Positions 35,606-44,778 are shown, counted from the first letter of the stretch. The stretch is 64,000 bases of DNA from Alkalihalobacillus sp. FSL W8-0930 (GCA_037965595.1 CP150183.1:434001-498000); one strand, 5' to 3'. Program-made: numbers and translations. Notes: generated from the letters alone by a model not told the origin.

Positions 35606-37090
35606 TCATTCCATCTCAATAATCAACTTCGGATGCTGGTTCTCCTGCTTAATCTGCTTAAGCAGATGACGTTTGAAAAAGTACATGACCCATAGATGAA
35701 ATTTAGCTTGAGTGAATGTGTAAATAAACCAGGGCAGGGAGGGCTTATACTCATGTATCGCTATGATACATTCTTGAGAGTTCGGAATCTGTCTGAACTC
35801 AAGACGCCCTCTACCTGGTGTCTCTTCGCGTTTGGCAAAGGTTCCGCCTGAGATGTAGAAGAGTGCACGACTCTCACTACTACGATCATGAGAGTACGTA
35901 AGCGAAAGTAGCGGTTCGTTCCCAAGCATGTAGATCTTGGCACTACCATTCTGGTCAACAGATGTTCGAATCAGTGGTCGTCCAAACTCCCCCAGCCACT
36001 CAATGTAACGGCTAGCTGCCCACGAAGCTGTTTTGCCTTCAGGTAACAGCACGCGTTGAACAGATCGAACATCAGAAATGACTGGCTTTGAATGGGTGTT
36101 TTCACTAGACGAACCGTTCGACTGATTTTGTTGCTGTTCTTCTTTTTCCTTCTTTTCTTGTTCTTCTTGTTCAAGCGCTGACTTTGCAGCTTCTTTAAAA
36201 GAAATTTTCCCGTAGCTTAAGTCCTTATCCATGTTCTCCGGGTTCGCAACCATCGGATGAATTAAGCTTTCAATTAGTGGATAGACCATCTCCCGAGGAG
36301 TGCCGGTTGTCACACTGACCCACAAACGAGAGAGCTTAACTGTCATAAACGGAACGTTAAGAAGCTTTCTTTTTTTGCCCATGACTTCGGCGGTATCGAT
36401 CATCATTTCCTTATAGGTCATGATTTCTGGTCCACCGACATCAATGGATTCACCTGAGAGCTTCTTATTACCGATACTTCCTTTTAGGGCATGCAATACG
36501 TCTTGAAGAGCAATGGGATGTGTTTTTTGACGTGTCCATTTAGGAAGTGCCATCATTGGAAGTCTCTTGACAAGTTTCTTAACGATCGGGAACGAGGAGC
36601 CTTTAGGACCAACGATTAATCCTGCACGAACGGTTGTCACAGGCACACCGTAGGATGAGAGTACTTTTTCAACCTCAAGACGGCTGCGTAAATGCCGTGA
36701 AAGTTCATCTGCATCAGGTGGGATAATCCCACTTAGATAAATGATTTGCTTTACACCATTTTTCTTTGCGGCTTGAGCAAAATTATCGGCTAAAATAAGG
36801 TCCATGTCTTCAAACTTCGCCTGAGTTAATTTTGCGGAAGGCATCATGGAATGTACCAGGTATACTGCGTAATCTGCGCCTTCAAGTGCTTTTTCAGCAT
36901 CTTTAAGGGAGAATAAGTCAGCTGATCTCCAAGTCACATTCTCCGAGTCCTCATATTTGTCTCCATTTCTTGATAAAGCAATGATATCCGCTTGTTTTCC
37001 AAGTTTTTTAAGAAGGTTATTCCCGATGTACCCACTTGCTCCTGTTAACGCAATAACAGGTCTTGTTTCGTTTGATGGTTGGTTCTCCAT
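35606..37090 (-). CDS. NAD(P)-binding SDR/NmrA-like protein with DUF2867 C-terminus
   Basis: 494-aa two-part protein. An N-terminal atypical short-chain dehydrogenase/epimerase fold with GASGYIGNNLLKKL near residue 15 is followed, after a Glu/Gln/Ser-rich low-complexity linker (about residues 315-345), by a DUF2867-like C-terminal domain ending in a hydrophobic FIYTFTQAKFHLWVMYFFKR. Such fusions resemble NDUFA9-type proteins and may act on membrane lipids or quinones; no function is proven. ATG 37090 has GAGGAG 8 nt upstream; ATG 37117 lacks one. Confidence 0.8.
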   Translation of the reverse strand: MENQPSNETRPVIALTGASGYIGNNLLKKLGKQADIIALSRNGDKYEDSENVTWRSADLFSLKDAEKALEGADYAVYLVHSMMPSAKLTQAKFEDMDLILADNFAQAAKKNGVKQIIYLSGIIPPDADELSRHLRSRLEVEKVLSSYGVPVTTVRAGLIVGPKGSSFPIVKKLVKRLPMMALPKWTRQKTHPIALQDVLHALKGSIGNKKLSGESIDVGGPEIMTYKEMMIDTAEVMGKKRKLLNVPFMTVKLSRLWVSVTTGTPREMVYPLIESLIHPMVANPENMDKDLSYGKISFKEAAKSALEQEEQEKKEKEEQQQNQSNGSSSENTHSKPVISDVRSVQRVLLPEGKTASWAASRYIEWLGEFGRPLIRTSVDQNGSAKIYMLGNEPLLSLTYSHDRSSESRALFYISGGTFAKREETPGRGRLEFRQIPNSQECIIAIHEYKPSLPWFIYTFTQAKFHLWVMYFFKRHLLKQIKQENQHPKLIIEME

Positions 37091-37162
37091 TGTGCACGCT
37101 CCTCGTCTTAACTTCACTATCTGTATGGTTACCCTTGAACGAGCGGTTGTAATCTACTCATC

Positions 37163-38020
37163 TTATTTCCGTCCGAAGTTCATATGAACGTAGCGTCCAA
37201 AGAAATAGCCATATATACCGAACAGAATAAGTCCAACGGCTACAATACCAAGAAGCCATTGACCATACGGTTGTTGAGAAAGCTCATATAAAGCTCCATC
37301 CATTCCTTGTGTTTCATCAGCATCTGCATTAAGGGCTGTTTGGATGAGAAAGACACCAATCAGCGCAAAGACAATGGCACGTGAAACCAAGCCAATTCGT
37401 CCAATCATTCTCGTCAGATTCCATTCATGTTTGTTCATCTCAGACTTTTTAAACTCGTTTAAGAATTTGCCTGAAACGGCTTTATATCCTTCGTAGAGTG
37501 CATAGACGATAATACCAATACCGATAGCTCCAATGATCCATTGACCAAAGGGCTGTGATAGGAGCATCTGCGAGTACGTTTCCTCGTCACTCCCACCTGA
37601 TCCACCAGAATGAGTTGCAAAGGAAAAGGCATTGAAGGCCAAGCTGGCGTAAATAAGAGCACTTCCAACAAAGCCAACACGAACGAGAACTCCTTTTATA
37701 CCGTTACCAAAATGACCCGTATCAACGGAGGCACGAATAAACATCCAAATCACATAACCGGTTAGCCCAATTCCTACTAACCATAAGACCACTTCACCAA
37801 AGGGCATACTAGCAAGGGTTTGTAAGGCTCCGCTCGTATCCTCAGTATCTCCACCAACACCTGTTGCGGTCATAAAAGCAAGCACACCAATTAAAATATA
37901 CACGAAGCCTTGAGACATGTACCCAAATCGACCCAAGCGTCTAATCCAAGGTTTAGATTCTTTTTTGGCTTCAGACGCTTTTTGTTTAGTTTCTTGCTTA
38001 GTTGGAGTGTGCTTCGCCAC
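37163..38020 (-). CDS. DUF1206 membrane protein
   Basis: 285-aa membrane protein made of three tandem two-helix repeats, each with a PFG/PYGQW motif (MPFGEVVLWLVGIGL, QPFGQWIIGAIGIGI, QPYGQWLLGIVAVGL), the hallmark of DUF1206. The N-terminal ~25 residues are Lys/Glu-rich and cytoplasmic. GTG start at 38020 after AAAGGA. Function unknown; a SigB-like promoter lies upstream, which would suit a general stress role. Confidence 0.88.
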   Translation of the reverse strand: MAKHTPTKQETKQKASEAKKESKPWIRRLGRFGYMSQGFVYILIGVLAFMTATGVGGDTEDTSGALQTLASMPFGEVVLWLVGIGLTGYVIWMFIRASVDTGHFGNGIKGVLVRVGFVGSALIYASLAFNAFSFATHSGGSGGSDEETYSQMLLSQPFGQWIIGAIGIGIIVYALYEGYKAVSGKFLNEFKKSEMNKHEWNLTRMIGRIGLVSRAIVFALIGVFLIQTALNADADETQGMDGALYELSQQPYGQWLLGIVAVGLILFGIYGYFFGRYVHMNFGRK

Positions 38021-38053
38021 TGTTCTCAGTCCTTTCAGTTATCTGACTATAAG

Positions 38054-38078
38054 ATTCCCCATTCCCTGTAGACCAAAC
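38054..38078 (-). promoter_or_regulatory. SigB-like promoter upstream of DUF1206 gene
   Basis: On the minus strand, GTTTGG, 13-bp spacer, GGGAAT resembles the SigB consensus (GTTTAA ... GGGWAW). It ends 34 bp before the GTG start. A poorer SigA alternative overlaps it. Confidence 0.35.
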
Positions 38079-38080
38079 CA

Positions 38081-38120
38081 AAACAAAAAGCTAGTGACTC
38101 CAAGTGGAGATTCACTAGCC
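38081..38120 (-). terminator. Terminator of methionine aminopeptidase gene
   Basis: GCTAGTGA-CTCC, loop AAGT, GGAG-AT-TCACTAGC (38090-38119), with a T-rich run on the minus strand. Confidence 0.85.
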
Positions 38121-38131
38121 TTTATACCTAA

Positions 38132-38875
38132 TTATATTGTTAAAATAATTGGCTCATCCTTCGTCACAATAATTGTGTGCTCTTTTTGAGCGACGAAGCT
38201 TTTGTCTGCCGTGGTTAGGGTCCATCCATCGTCAAGCTGATAGACATCCTCAGCCTTTGTTGAAACGAAAGGTTCAAACGCGATGACTTCTCCATCCTTA
38301 AATAACTTTGTATCACGTGGGTTGTAGTAGTTGAAAATGTGCTCAGGTGAATCATGTAATGATAGACCAACGCCATGTCCTGTTAGGTTTTTAATAACGT
38401 TAAATCCATGCTCCTGAGCGGTTTGGAAAACGGTGCGACCGACACCATTTTGTTTGGAGCCTGCTCTAAACTTTTTAAGACCTGCATCAAATGTGTTTTT
38501 TGTCGCTTCAATAAGGTCTGTTAAAATTGGCTCACCTTTTCCAACAACAAAGGAATGACCGGTATCTGCGAAGTAGCCATTTAAGGAGCCGGATACATCA
38601 ATGTTTACAATGTCACCCTCTTTAATCACACGAGAACCAGGGATACCATGCGCCACTTCTTCGTTAACGCAGATGCATGTGTAGCCTGGGAAATCGTAGG
38701 TGCTAATTGGTGCGGAAATAGCACCGAATTTCTTGAATAGCTTTCCGCCGATCTCATCAATTTCTTTTGTGGTTACGCCCGGCTTTGTATGAAGAGTTAG
38801 CTCTTCACGAATTTCAGCAACAATTTTTCCAATTTCCTTTAACCCATGTAGATCTTTTTCGTTTTGTACGATCAT
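38132..38875 (-). CDS. map: Type I methionine aminopeptidase (YflG-like)
   Basis: 247-aa pita-bread metallopeptidase that removes N-terminal methionine. It matches the second bacillar enzyme (YflG type) rather than the ribosomal-operon Map: YTCICVNEEVAHGIPG near 67, metal ligands in NIDVSGSLNGYFADTGHSF near 94-112, LTGHGVGLSLHDSPEH near 167, and final IAFEPF / EHTIIVTKDEPIILT. ATG 38875 has GAAGGAG 9 nt upstream and is preferred over ATG 38893. Monocistronic by its own terminator. Confidence 0.93.
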   Translation of the reverse strand: MIVQNEKDLHGLKEIGKIVAEIREELTLHTKPGVTTKEIDEIGGKLFKKFGAISAPISTYDFPGYTCICVNEEVAHGIPGSRVIKEGDIVNIDVSGSLNGYFADTGHSFVVGKGEPILTDLIEATKNTFDAGLKKFRAGSKQNGVGRTVFQTAQEHGFNVIKNLTGHGVGLSLHDSPEHIFNYYNPRDTKLFKDGEVIAFEPFVSTKAEDVYQLDDGWTLTTADKSFVAQKEHTIIVTKDEPIILTI

Positions 38876-39024
38876 ACGTGCATTCTCCTTCATATATAGA
38901 TGTCACTCTTTATGCTATGTGTATTTGTCTATGGCTGAGTCTGTTACAACTTCACTACCATTTATTCTACGCCTAAGTATAGCGTACATCAATGGATTAT
39001 CAAAAACGATAGTGTTCCTCGCGA

Positions 39025-39059
39025 AAGAAAAAAGACGAGGATTCAATAATCACTCGTCT
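39025..39059 (-). terminator. Terminator of DUF2207 gene
   Basis: GACGAG (39034-39039) pairs with CTCGTC (39053-39058); T-rich tract follows on the minus strand. Confidence 0.75.
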
Positions 39060-39070
39060 CCAAACGCTCC

Positions 39071-40762
39071 TTAAAAAGCACCAGAACCACCGCCGCTTCC
39101 GCCAACTCCACCACCTGGAGAGCTACCGGATGGAGAGGAGGAGGGAGCTGCACTTGAACTCGCTGTATTCATACTTGCTTGTGCAACTACGGAAATGGCA
39201 ATAAATGTTGTCACATCAAACGAGTAGGCAGTCATTGCTTGAGGCTGACCCTTAAATACCTCTTCAAGCTCTGTGTTTTTCGCTTTTAAATTCTTATCAC
39301 CTGTGCCGATTCCGTAAATAATCGCACGCATCAAATCATCTTGCTTCCAGCTTGTCATTTCAGTAGCTGAAAGTGTAGCAGCTTGTTTGCTGAATTGATT
39401 CCACTCATACACAATTCGCGCGCCCTCGGTTGTCCGTGGGTGATAGAAAATAGCATACCCTATATACCCAATAAAGAGGAGAATTGAAAAGAATAACCAC
39501 ATCGGTAAGTCATACATTGGAAACAGAACAAAAAGTGGAACAAAGATCAGACTAGCGAGTCCGACTGTTAATCGATAAGCTTTTTTGTTTTGGTGCACGT
39601 TCGCTTCCTTCATCTCTTGTCCAATGGCGGTTTTCCACTTGTGATCATACTGTTGATACGTCTCGTGGTTTTTCTTATCTTTGGCGTAACTCTCTAGTTG
39701 TTGTAAGGTGAACGTCTTTTGATCACCAATCGTATCAAATAGCCATTCGATCAAGATATGCTCTGCTTTAGAGGCGCCATCTCGGTGAATCAGTGTAAAT
39801 TGATTTGTATCATGTTCTTTTACAAACCCTTTTCTCATCAAGTCCAGCAAACCGGCAGCCATTGCCTCAGGACGTAGCGTGCTTTTCGTATAAAGAATGG
39901 TTGCCAGCATGCTAAGCTTTTGTTTCGGAATACCTTTAGATGCTTGATATTCCTGCTCAAATGATTTGTACAGTTGTCTGCTTTTTAAGTACGACCCTAG
40001 AATTAGAGCAAATAGAACAAATCCGGAAAGCGGAATAAAAACGATCGCAAAGCTTGAAAGGCGATCCTGGGTGGATGCAAACGCAGCAGCCTCATCCTTT
40101 ACTTCCTGCTCATCAGTCAAGACGGTTTCTCTCAACTCTTGATCAACAACCGTTGCATTTGAAAATAATTCACTTGGATACGCCACTCGAATAAAACCGT
40201 TTGACCCTTCAGATACGTTTCCAATTGAGAAAGTGACGGTTCCATCTTGTTGGACGGCTTCTTTGTTAAACGTTTCATCCTTGCCGTAAGCAATTACTTC
40301 ATCCGTTTCTACTGGTGGATGGATAATCACTGTCATATCTTCGTAAGGAACCTCGCCACTCGAATCGAAGAATGACCAGTTAAAATCAGCGACATCCTGA
40401 TACACCGTTGCACCATTAGTGATCGTGTAACTAAGATCAAGAGTGACAGTCTCATAGCTACCTGGTCGCATGATTTTATACAGTGCACCTTCTTGTTCGA
40501 TTTCTAGAGGCTGACCGTTTTCTGAAGCCTCAACATTTGTAATTTCCGTGTTTTCTTTTTGATAAAGCGTTCTGGTTAATCCGTTAAAATCATCATCAAA
40601 GTCATACACATGTGTTTCGTTAACCAACACGTCCCCGTTCTCTAACAGGGTGGCATCAATCGTTGATTCTGGAATCGTGAAATCAATTGCTAACGCCTGT
40701 TGGGGAACGAATAGGAATGTAAGTATAAGGAATGGAATAAGCATTAGGATTCGTTTTGTCAT
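39071..40762 (-). CDS. DUF2207 membrane protein with Gly/Ser-rich tail
   Basis: 563-aa exported membrane protein. Signal peptide about residues 1-25 (cleavage near ALA), an extracellular beta-rich DUF2207 domain to about 235, a membrane helix near 245-265, a cytoplasmic domain, two close helices near 400-445, and a low-complexity C-terminus of Ser/Pro then Gly/Ser ending SGAF. The Gly-rich tail is a family trait. Function unknown. ATG 40762 is preferred over GTG 40771. It is divergent from the SigW-type ydbST operon. Confidence 0.85.
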   Translation of the reverse strand: MTKRILMLIPFLILTFLFVPQQALAIDFTIPESTIDATLLENGDVLVNETHVYDFDDDFNGLTRTLYQKENTEITNVEASENGQPLEIEQEGALYKIMRPGSYETVTLDLSYTITNGATVYQDVADFNWSFFDSSGEVPYEDMTVIIHPPVETDEVIAYGKDETFNKEAVQQDGTVTFSIGNVSEGSNGFIRVAYPSELFSNATVVDQELRETVLTDEQEVKDEAAAFASTQDRLSSFAIVFIPLSGFVLFALILGSYLKSRQLYKSFEQEYQASKGIPKQKLSMLATILYTKSTLRPEAMAAGLLDLMRKGFVKEHDTNQFTLIHRDGASKAEHILIEWLFDTIGDQKTFTLQQLESYAKDKKNHETYQQYDHKWKTAIGQEMKEANVHQNKKAYRLTVGLASLIFVPLFVLFPMYDLPMWLFFSILLFIGYIGYAIFYHPRTTEGARIVYEWNQFSKQAATLSATEMTSWKQDDLMRAIIYGIGTGDKNLKAKNTELEEVFKGQPQAMTAYSFDVTTFIAISVVAQASMNTASSSAAPSSSPSGSSPGGGVGGSGGGSGAF

Positions 40763-40821
40763 GAGTAGCACCTGCTTTCTTTCTCCTTTATACGATTCGT
40801 AGAAAAAAAGGTTTCAAAAAG

Positions 40822-40847
40822 TGAAACGTTTATTGGATAAATCCGTA
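40822..40847 (+). promoter_or_regulatory. SigW-type promoter of ydbST-like operon
   Basis: TGAAAC (40822-40827), exactly 16 bp, CGTA (40844-40847): a consensus match for the ECF sigma factor SigW. It ends 22 bp before the ATG. In B. subtilis ydbST belongs to the SigW regulon. Confidence 0.85.
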
Positions 40848-40869
40848 AATAAATAGAGAGGGGTGACTT

Positions 40870-41364
40870 ATGAAGCAGACAATTCAAAAGCCAGATCAGA
40901 AGATATCAGACAAAGCAACGAGTGTATGGAGAATTTCTTCAGCCATCTCACATGCCATTACTTTACTTATACTAGGTACAGCCATATTCTTGCAACATTA
41001 TTATGAATGGGTAGAGTGGATTAGGTATGTAGTCTATGCTGTCACAGCGATTGTGCTTCTTCATGCGTTATACAAGATCTTCATCTATCCTATCTATATG
41101 CAACGTACGTGGAGATATCGGGTGGATGATGAGTACATACAAATGAAGTACGGTGTAATTGATCAAGAGCATGTCATGGTTCCCATGGTAAAAGTCCTTC
41201 ACGTGAGTACAAACCAAGGGCCAATTCTAAGAAGGTATGGATTATCTACCATTACCGTTGGGACAACAGCTTCTTCGCATGAGATCCCAGCGTTACCGAA
41301 TGAGGAAGCAGAAGACCTCCGTGAAAAAATCGCCGTGCTCGCGAAGGTGTATGAAGATGAGTGA
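40870..41364 (+). CDS. ydbS: PH-domain membrane protein YdbS-like
   Basis: 164-aa protein with two membrane helices (about residues 27-65) followed by one bacterial PH (bPH2, formerly DUF304) domain containing YRVDDEYIQMKYGVIDQEHVMVP near 80-100. It pairs with the next gene, which starts before this one ends (8-bp overlap). In B. subtilis YdbS/YdbT protect against a membrane-active bacteriocin under SigW control (family knowledge). A consensus SigW promoter lies directly upstream. Confidence 0.88.
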   Translation: MKQTIQKPDQKISDKATSVWRISSAISHAITLLILGTAIFLQHYYEWVEWIRYVVYAVTAIVLLHALYKIFIYPIYMQRTWRYRVDDEYIQMKYGVIDQEHVMVPMVKVLHVSTNQGPILRRYGLSTITVGTTASSHEIPALPNEEAEDLREKIAVLAKVYEDE

Positions 41365-42916
41365 TCAAACGATCCAATTACATCAACCGTACCGGCTACA
41401 TGCGTCCTTTTTGTTGTCGGAGTTATTTTCTACAATTAAAAACTATTTCTTCCCGATTCTTTTGTTTTGGATCGTGAATCGAAACTCTGAATCTACGTTT
41501 ACCATGTTTGCTAAGTGGGGCGTGCTCGCTCTGATTGCATTATCAGTAGTCTCAGCCATCCTGCAGTGGATTCATTTTCGATATACATTCACGGAAACCG
41601 ATCTACAAATAAGGAAGGGCGGGCTTGTGCGGAAAGAACAATATATTCCATATCAACGCATCCAAAATGTTTCAAGAACAACAAACCTTATCGGCAAAAT
41701 CTTTCGTGTGACAACCGTTCAGCTTGAAACTGAAGCACAGGATGATGCAACCGTGCACCTAAAAATGGTGACACACACGCAAGCGGATGCGATTCAAACG
41801 TTTCTTGAATGGAAAAGCAATCATAAGACCCAAGATACGTTGTCTACTGAGGTGGCAGCTCCAAGCAAGGCGCTTCATTACAAAGTAACAAAAAAAGAAC
41901 TGGTTAAAGCATCCTTCACATCTTTTAGTATTGTGGCACTTATTCCAATTTTAATGACCATCTTCTTTAATATCGATGAGGTCTTTCCACTAGATGGTCA
42001 TGTTAATAGAGTTACGAGTTTTCTTTGGGATCACTGGATATGGCTAACCTTTGCAATCATTTGTTTATTAATGATTTCCTGCTTGTTTGGTGTGATCACG
42101 ACATTCCTACAGTTCGGACGTTTTGAGGTTCGGAGTGACGAGAAGCGTATCTATATCAAGAAAGGGATCATTCAAGAAAAAGAAAACGCCATCCTAAAGA
42201 GTAAGGTACAAGGAGTGGTTGTTTCAAAAAGCTTAATTAGGCGCTGGTTTGGTATGGCTAAGGTGAAATTAGTGTGTGCAGGAGGAGAAGGATGGGAGGA
42301 TGATTCGGAGTCCGCTGTGATCTTTCCTTTCATATCTGTTAAGCGAATCCCTGAGCTCTTACCCGAAATCATACCTGGGTTTGTATATCATCAGCCAGAA
42401 CGCAAATTGCCACGTCGTGCACTTCGGGTAAAATTGCTAAGGCCTAGTTACTTCTGGATCATTGTGACGGTTGTGATTGTGATCTTCTGGAGCAACTTGT
42501 GGTATCTGTCGCTTATCCTACTCGCATTAATCGGATTAAGTCGACTCATGGATTTCTATTTTACAAGGTACCAGATCACTGAGTCTATGACTCAGTTTGA
42601 AGTAGGTGGTGTGTTTAACGAATTAACAACAACCAGTATGAACAAGGTGGAAGAGGTTAAAGTCACTAGGTCGTGGCTTCAGCGGCGGTTTGGGCTTGCC
42701 TCGATTCAGGTTGCTACGCGTGGGAAACCAATTCACATCATTATGATTCATGATATCCCTGAGAGCGTAGCGGACGATTATTATATGTGGTTTGAGCAGT
42801 TTGTTCATGAGCGGTATCACTTTTATGTAGCGCAGAACCTTAAGCAAGAAACAATGAAGGATGAGGCTGAACCTAACGAATTCGATGCAGGGATAGAAGA
42901 AGAGACTTTAAATTAA
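41357..42916 (+). CDS. ydbT: PH-domain membrane protein YdbT-like
   Basis: 519-aa protein with three bPH2 domains separated by pairs of membrane helices. Repeated patterns are visible: RKGGLVRKEQYIPYQRIQNV near residue 85, IYIKKGIIQEKENAILKSKVQ near 265 and FEVGGVFNELTTTSMNKVEEV near 415. The start is ATG 41357 within ATGAGTGA, overlapping the ydbS stop. It forms a membrane complex with YdbS and is expected to respond to envelope stress. Confidence 0.9.
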   Translation: MSDQTIQLHQPYRLHASFLLSELFSTIKNYFFPILLFWIVNRNSESTFTMFAKWGVLALIALSVVSAILQWIHFRYTFTETDLQIRKGGLVRKEQYIPYQRIQNVSRTTNLIGKIFRVTTVQLETEAQDDATVHLKMVTHTQADAIQTFLEWKSNHKTQDTLSTEVAAPSKALHYKVTKKELVKASFTSFSIVALIPILMTIFFNIDEVFPLDGHVNRVTSFLWDHWIWLTFAIICLLMISCLFGVITTFLQFGRFEVRSDEKRIYIKKGIIQEKENAILKSKVQGVVVSKSLIRRWFGMAKVKLVCAGGEGWEDDSESAVIFPFISVKRIPELLPEIIPGFVYHQPERKLPRRALRVKLLRPSYFWIIVTVVIVIFWSNLWYLSLILLALIGLSRLMDFYFTRYQITESMTQFEVGGVFNELTTTSMNKVEEVKVTRSWLQRRFGLASIQVATRGKPIHIIMIHDIPESVADDYYMWFEQFVHERYHFYVAQNLKQETMKDEAEPNEFDAGIEEETLN

Positions 42917-42994
42917 GCATGAGTAAGCATGAGCAATATGTTAACGTTTTTTTCGTTTCTGATGAAAAATAGTTAGATTCCCGAAGTAAGCATT

Positions 42995-43038
42995 CCAATC
43001 TGATTTACGTTATAATGTTTCGATATGACTCAGATTGG
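42995..43038 (+). promoter_or_regulatory. Inverted repeat flanking a TATAAT minus-10
   Basis: CCAATCTGA (42995-43003) and TCAGATTGG (43030-43038) are perfect inverse copies; TATAAT (43011-43016) lies between. A convincing minus-35 is absent. Possible operator of the following MFS gene or a leader hairpin. Confidence 0.45.
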
Positions 43039-43049
43039 GATGAAATTGA

Positions 43050-44387
43050 ATGAATGATCGGATTATCGTGCCTTTATGGGCATTTGGACTTTTTATTGTC
43101 ATTATGAACACAACAATGTTTAATGTGTCGATACCAGGCATTATTGGACAATTAGATGTAACGGCTGAGCTCGGTTCTTGGATTATCTCCAGCTACTCCA
43201 TTGGCTACGCGTTGACAACGGTGATCTATAGCCGGTTGTCTGATTCCGTATCCATTCGGCTTCTTATTGCGATTGGTGTAGCGGTACTCACAACCGGTTC
43301 TGTTTCGGGAATCTTTGCCACTGACTTTAACACGCTTCTTCTGGCAAGAATCCTGCAATCAGCAGGAGCAGGGGCTATTGCGGGTCTTGGCATGATTATT
43401 GTAAGTCGTTACATTCCATACGAACGACGGGGAAGTGCACTTGCCTTAATTTCAGCGGCCAGTGCCATGGCGTTTGGGATGGGACCAATCGTTGGTGGGG
43501 TTGTTTATCAAACCTTTGGTTGGTCTGGCTTATTTGCCATCACTTGTTTGGTTATTTTAATCTTCCCTGTGATTATTCCACTTCTTCCTAAAGAAGAGCC
43601 AAAAGCGTTTCAATTTGATGTGATTGGTGGTTTGTTAACCGTCATTAATACCATCACGCTGTTACTTGCTGTCACTCAGCGCTCTATTTGGTTACTCATT
43701 ATATGTGTAGTCACTATCGTCATTCACGGCTTTTATGTGAATCGTGACAAGCCTACCTTTATACGAAAGGAGCTCTTAAAGCAGCCTCCTTACTTAAAGC
43801 TTTTAGCGGTAGGTTTTTGTGTGATGTCATTAAACCTAGGAAATCTGTTTCTCATGCCACTGGTACTTGCGAATGAATTTGGAACATCCGCGATGAATAT
43901 TGGCTTTATCATTGCACCAGGTGCGATTGTGACAGCTATCATTTCACGTTATGTTGGTCGAGGAATTGATAAACTGGGGAATCGAAAATTCTTATTATGG
44001 GGACATGTATTTCTCGCAGCAGTAGCAGCTGTATTTGCGCTGTTTACATCCGTGTCACCGCTCGTTATCTTAATTGGGTATCTCTTTTTCTCACCCGCTT
44101 TCTCTGCAACACTAAGCGCGTTAAATAATGAGGTATCAAGAATCCTTCCTGGTGAATTTATTGGTTCTGGGATGGGAATGATGCAGCTTGCTCAGTTCAT
44201 GGGTGGATCTCTATCTGTTGCAATCTGTGGCATTTTAATTTCCTTCCACGTCAATGTGTCTATCATTCATGAGTATGGGTTTGTGTATGTTTGTTTATTT
44301 GCTCTTATCTTGTGCTCATTGGTTATCTATTTATGGTTTCAATTCTCATTACCAAAAGAGGGTAGAGAGGAATCCTCTTTATCCTAA
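43050..44387 (+). CDS. MFS transporter (DHA-type drug exporter-like)
   Basis: 445-aa major facilitator with twelve to fourteen helices. Motif-A-like VIYSRLSDSVSIRLLIAIG near residue 57 and the antiporter motif GMGPIVGGVVYQTFGW near 147 point to a proton antiporter of the Bcr/TetA/EmrB kind. The start ATG follows TGGGATG; the next gene begins 14 bp after its stop. Substrate unknown. Confidence 0.87.
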   Translation: MNDRIIVPLWAFGLFIVIMNTTMFNVSIPGIIGQLDVTAELGSWIISSYSIGYALTTVIYSRLSDSVSIRLLIAIGVAVLTTGSVSGIFATDFNTLLLARILQSAGAGAIAGLGMIIVSRYIPYERRGSALALISAASAMAFGMGPIVGGVVYQTFGWSGLFAITCLVILIFPVIIPLLPKEEPKAFQFDVIGGLLTVINTITLLLAVTQRSIWLLIICVVTIVIHGFYVNRDKPTFIRKELLKQPPYLKLLAVGFCVMSLNLGNLFLMPLVLANEFGTSAMNIGFIIAPGAIVTAIISRYVGRGIDKLGNRKFLLWGHVFLAAVAAVFALFTSVSPLVILIGYLFFSPAFSATLSALNNEVSRILPGEFIGSGMGMMQLAQFMGGSLSVAICGILISFHVNVSIIHEYGFVYVCLFALILCSLVIYLWFQFSLPKEGREESSLS

Positions 44388-44401
44388 CGGGGGTTAATTA
44401 A

Positions 44402-44713
44402 ATGACTAAGCTTTCTTTTTTTGAACAAGTGTATGAGCTCGTTGAAAAGATTCCAGAGGGACGAGTAGCTACGTATGGTCAAATTGCACGGCTACTCGAA
44501 CAGCCTCACAACGCAAGAGTTGTGGGGTGGGCGATGCGCCAGGCACCAGATGGGCTCCCTAGTCATCGGGTAGTGAAACGATCAGGTGAACCCGCGCCTG
44601 ATCTTCTTTTATTTAAAGGAGGGTTCACACAACGTGAGCTTCTCGTGTCAGAAGGGATTCTCTTCCACCTGAATGGTCGAATTGATCTTTCATCCTGCAT
44701 GTGGGAAAGGTGA
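44402..44713 (+). CDS. Alkyltransferase-like protein with PSHR in place of PCHR
   Basis: 103-aa member of the MGMT/Ogt C-terminal family. It keeps VATYGQIARLLEQPHNARVVGWAMRQAP (helix-turn-helix and arginine finger) but the acceptor motif reads PSHRVV near residues 53-58, so the alkyl-accepting cysteine of PCHRV is replaced by serine. Alkyltransferase-like proteins (usually PWHRV) cannot transfer alkyl groups; they bind damaged bases and recruit nucleotide excision repair. This protein most likely works that way. Full length for the family. Confidence 0.85.
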   Translation: MTKLSFFEQVYELVEKIPEGRVATYGQIARLLEQPHNARVVGWAMRQAPDGLPSHRVVKRSGEPAPDLLLFKGGFTQRELLVSEGILFHLNGRIDLSSCMWER

Positions 44714-44778
44714 TTAGACAAGTTCGATTTTTCACCTTAAAATAGGAGAAGACTGTACGATGGAATGGGGAGAATGGT

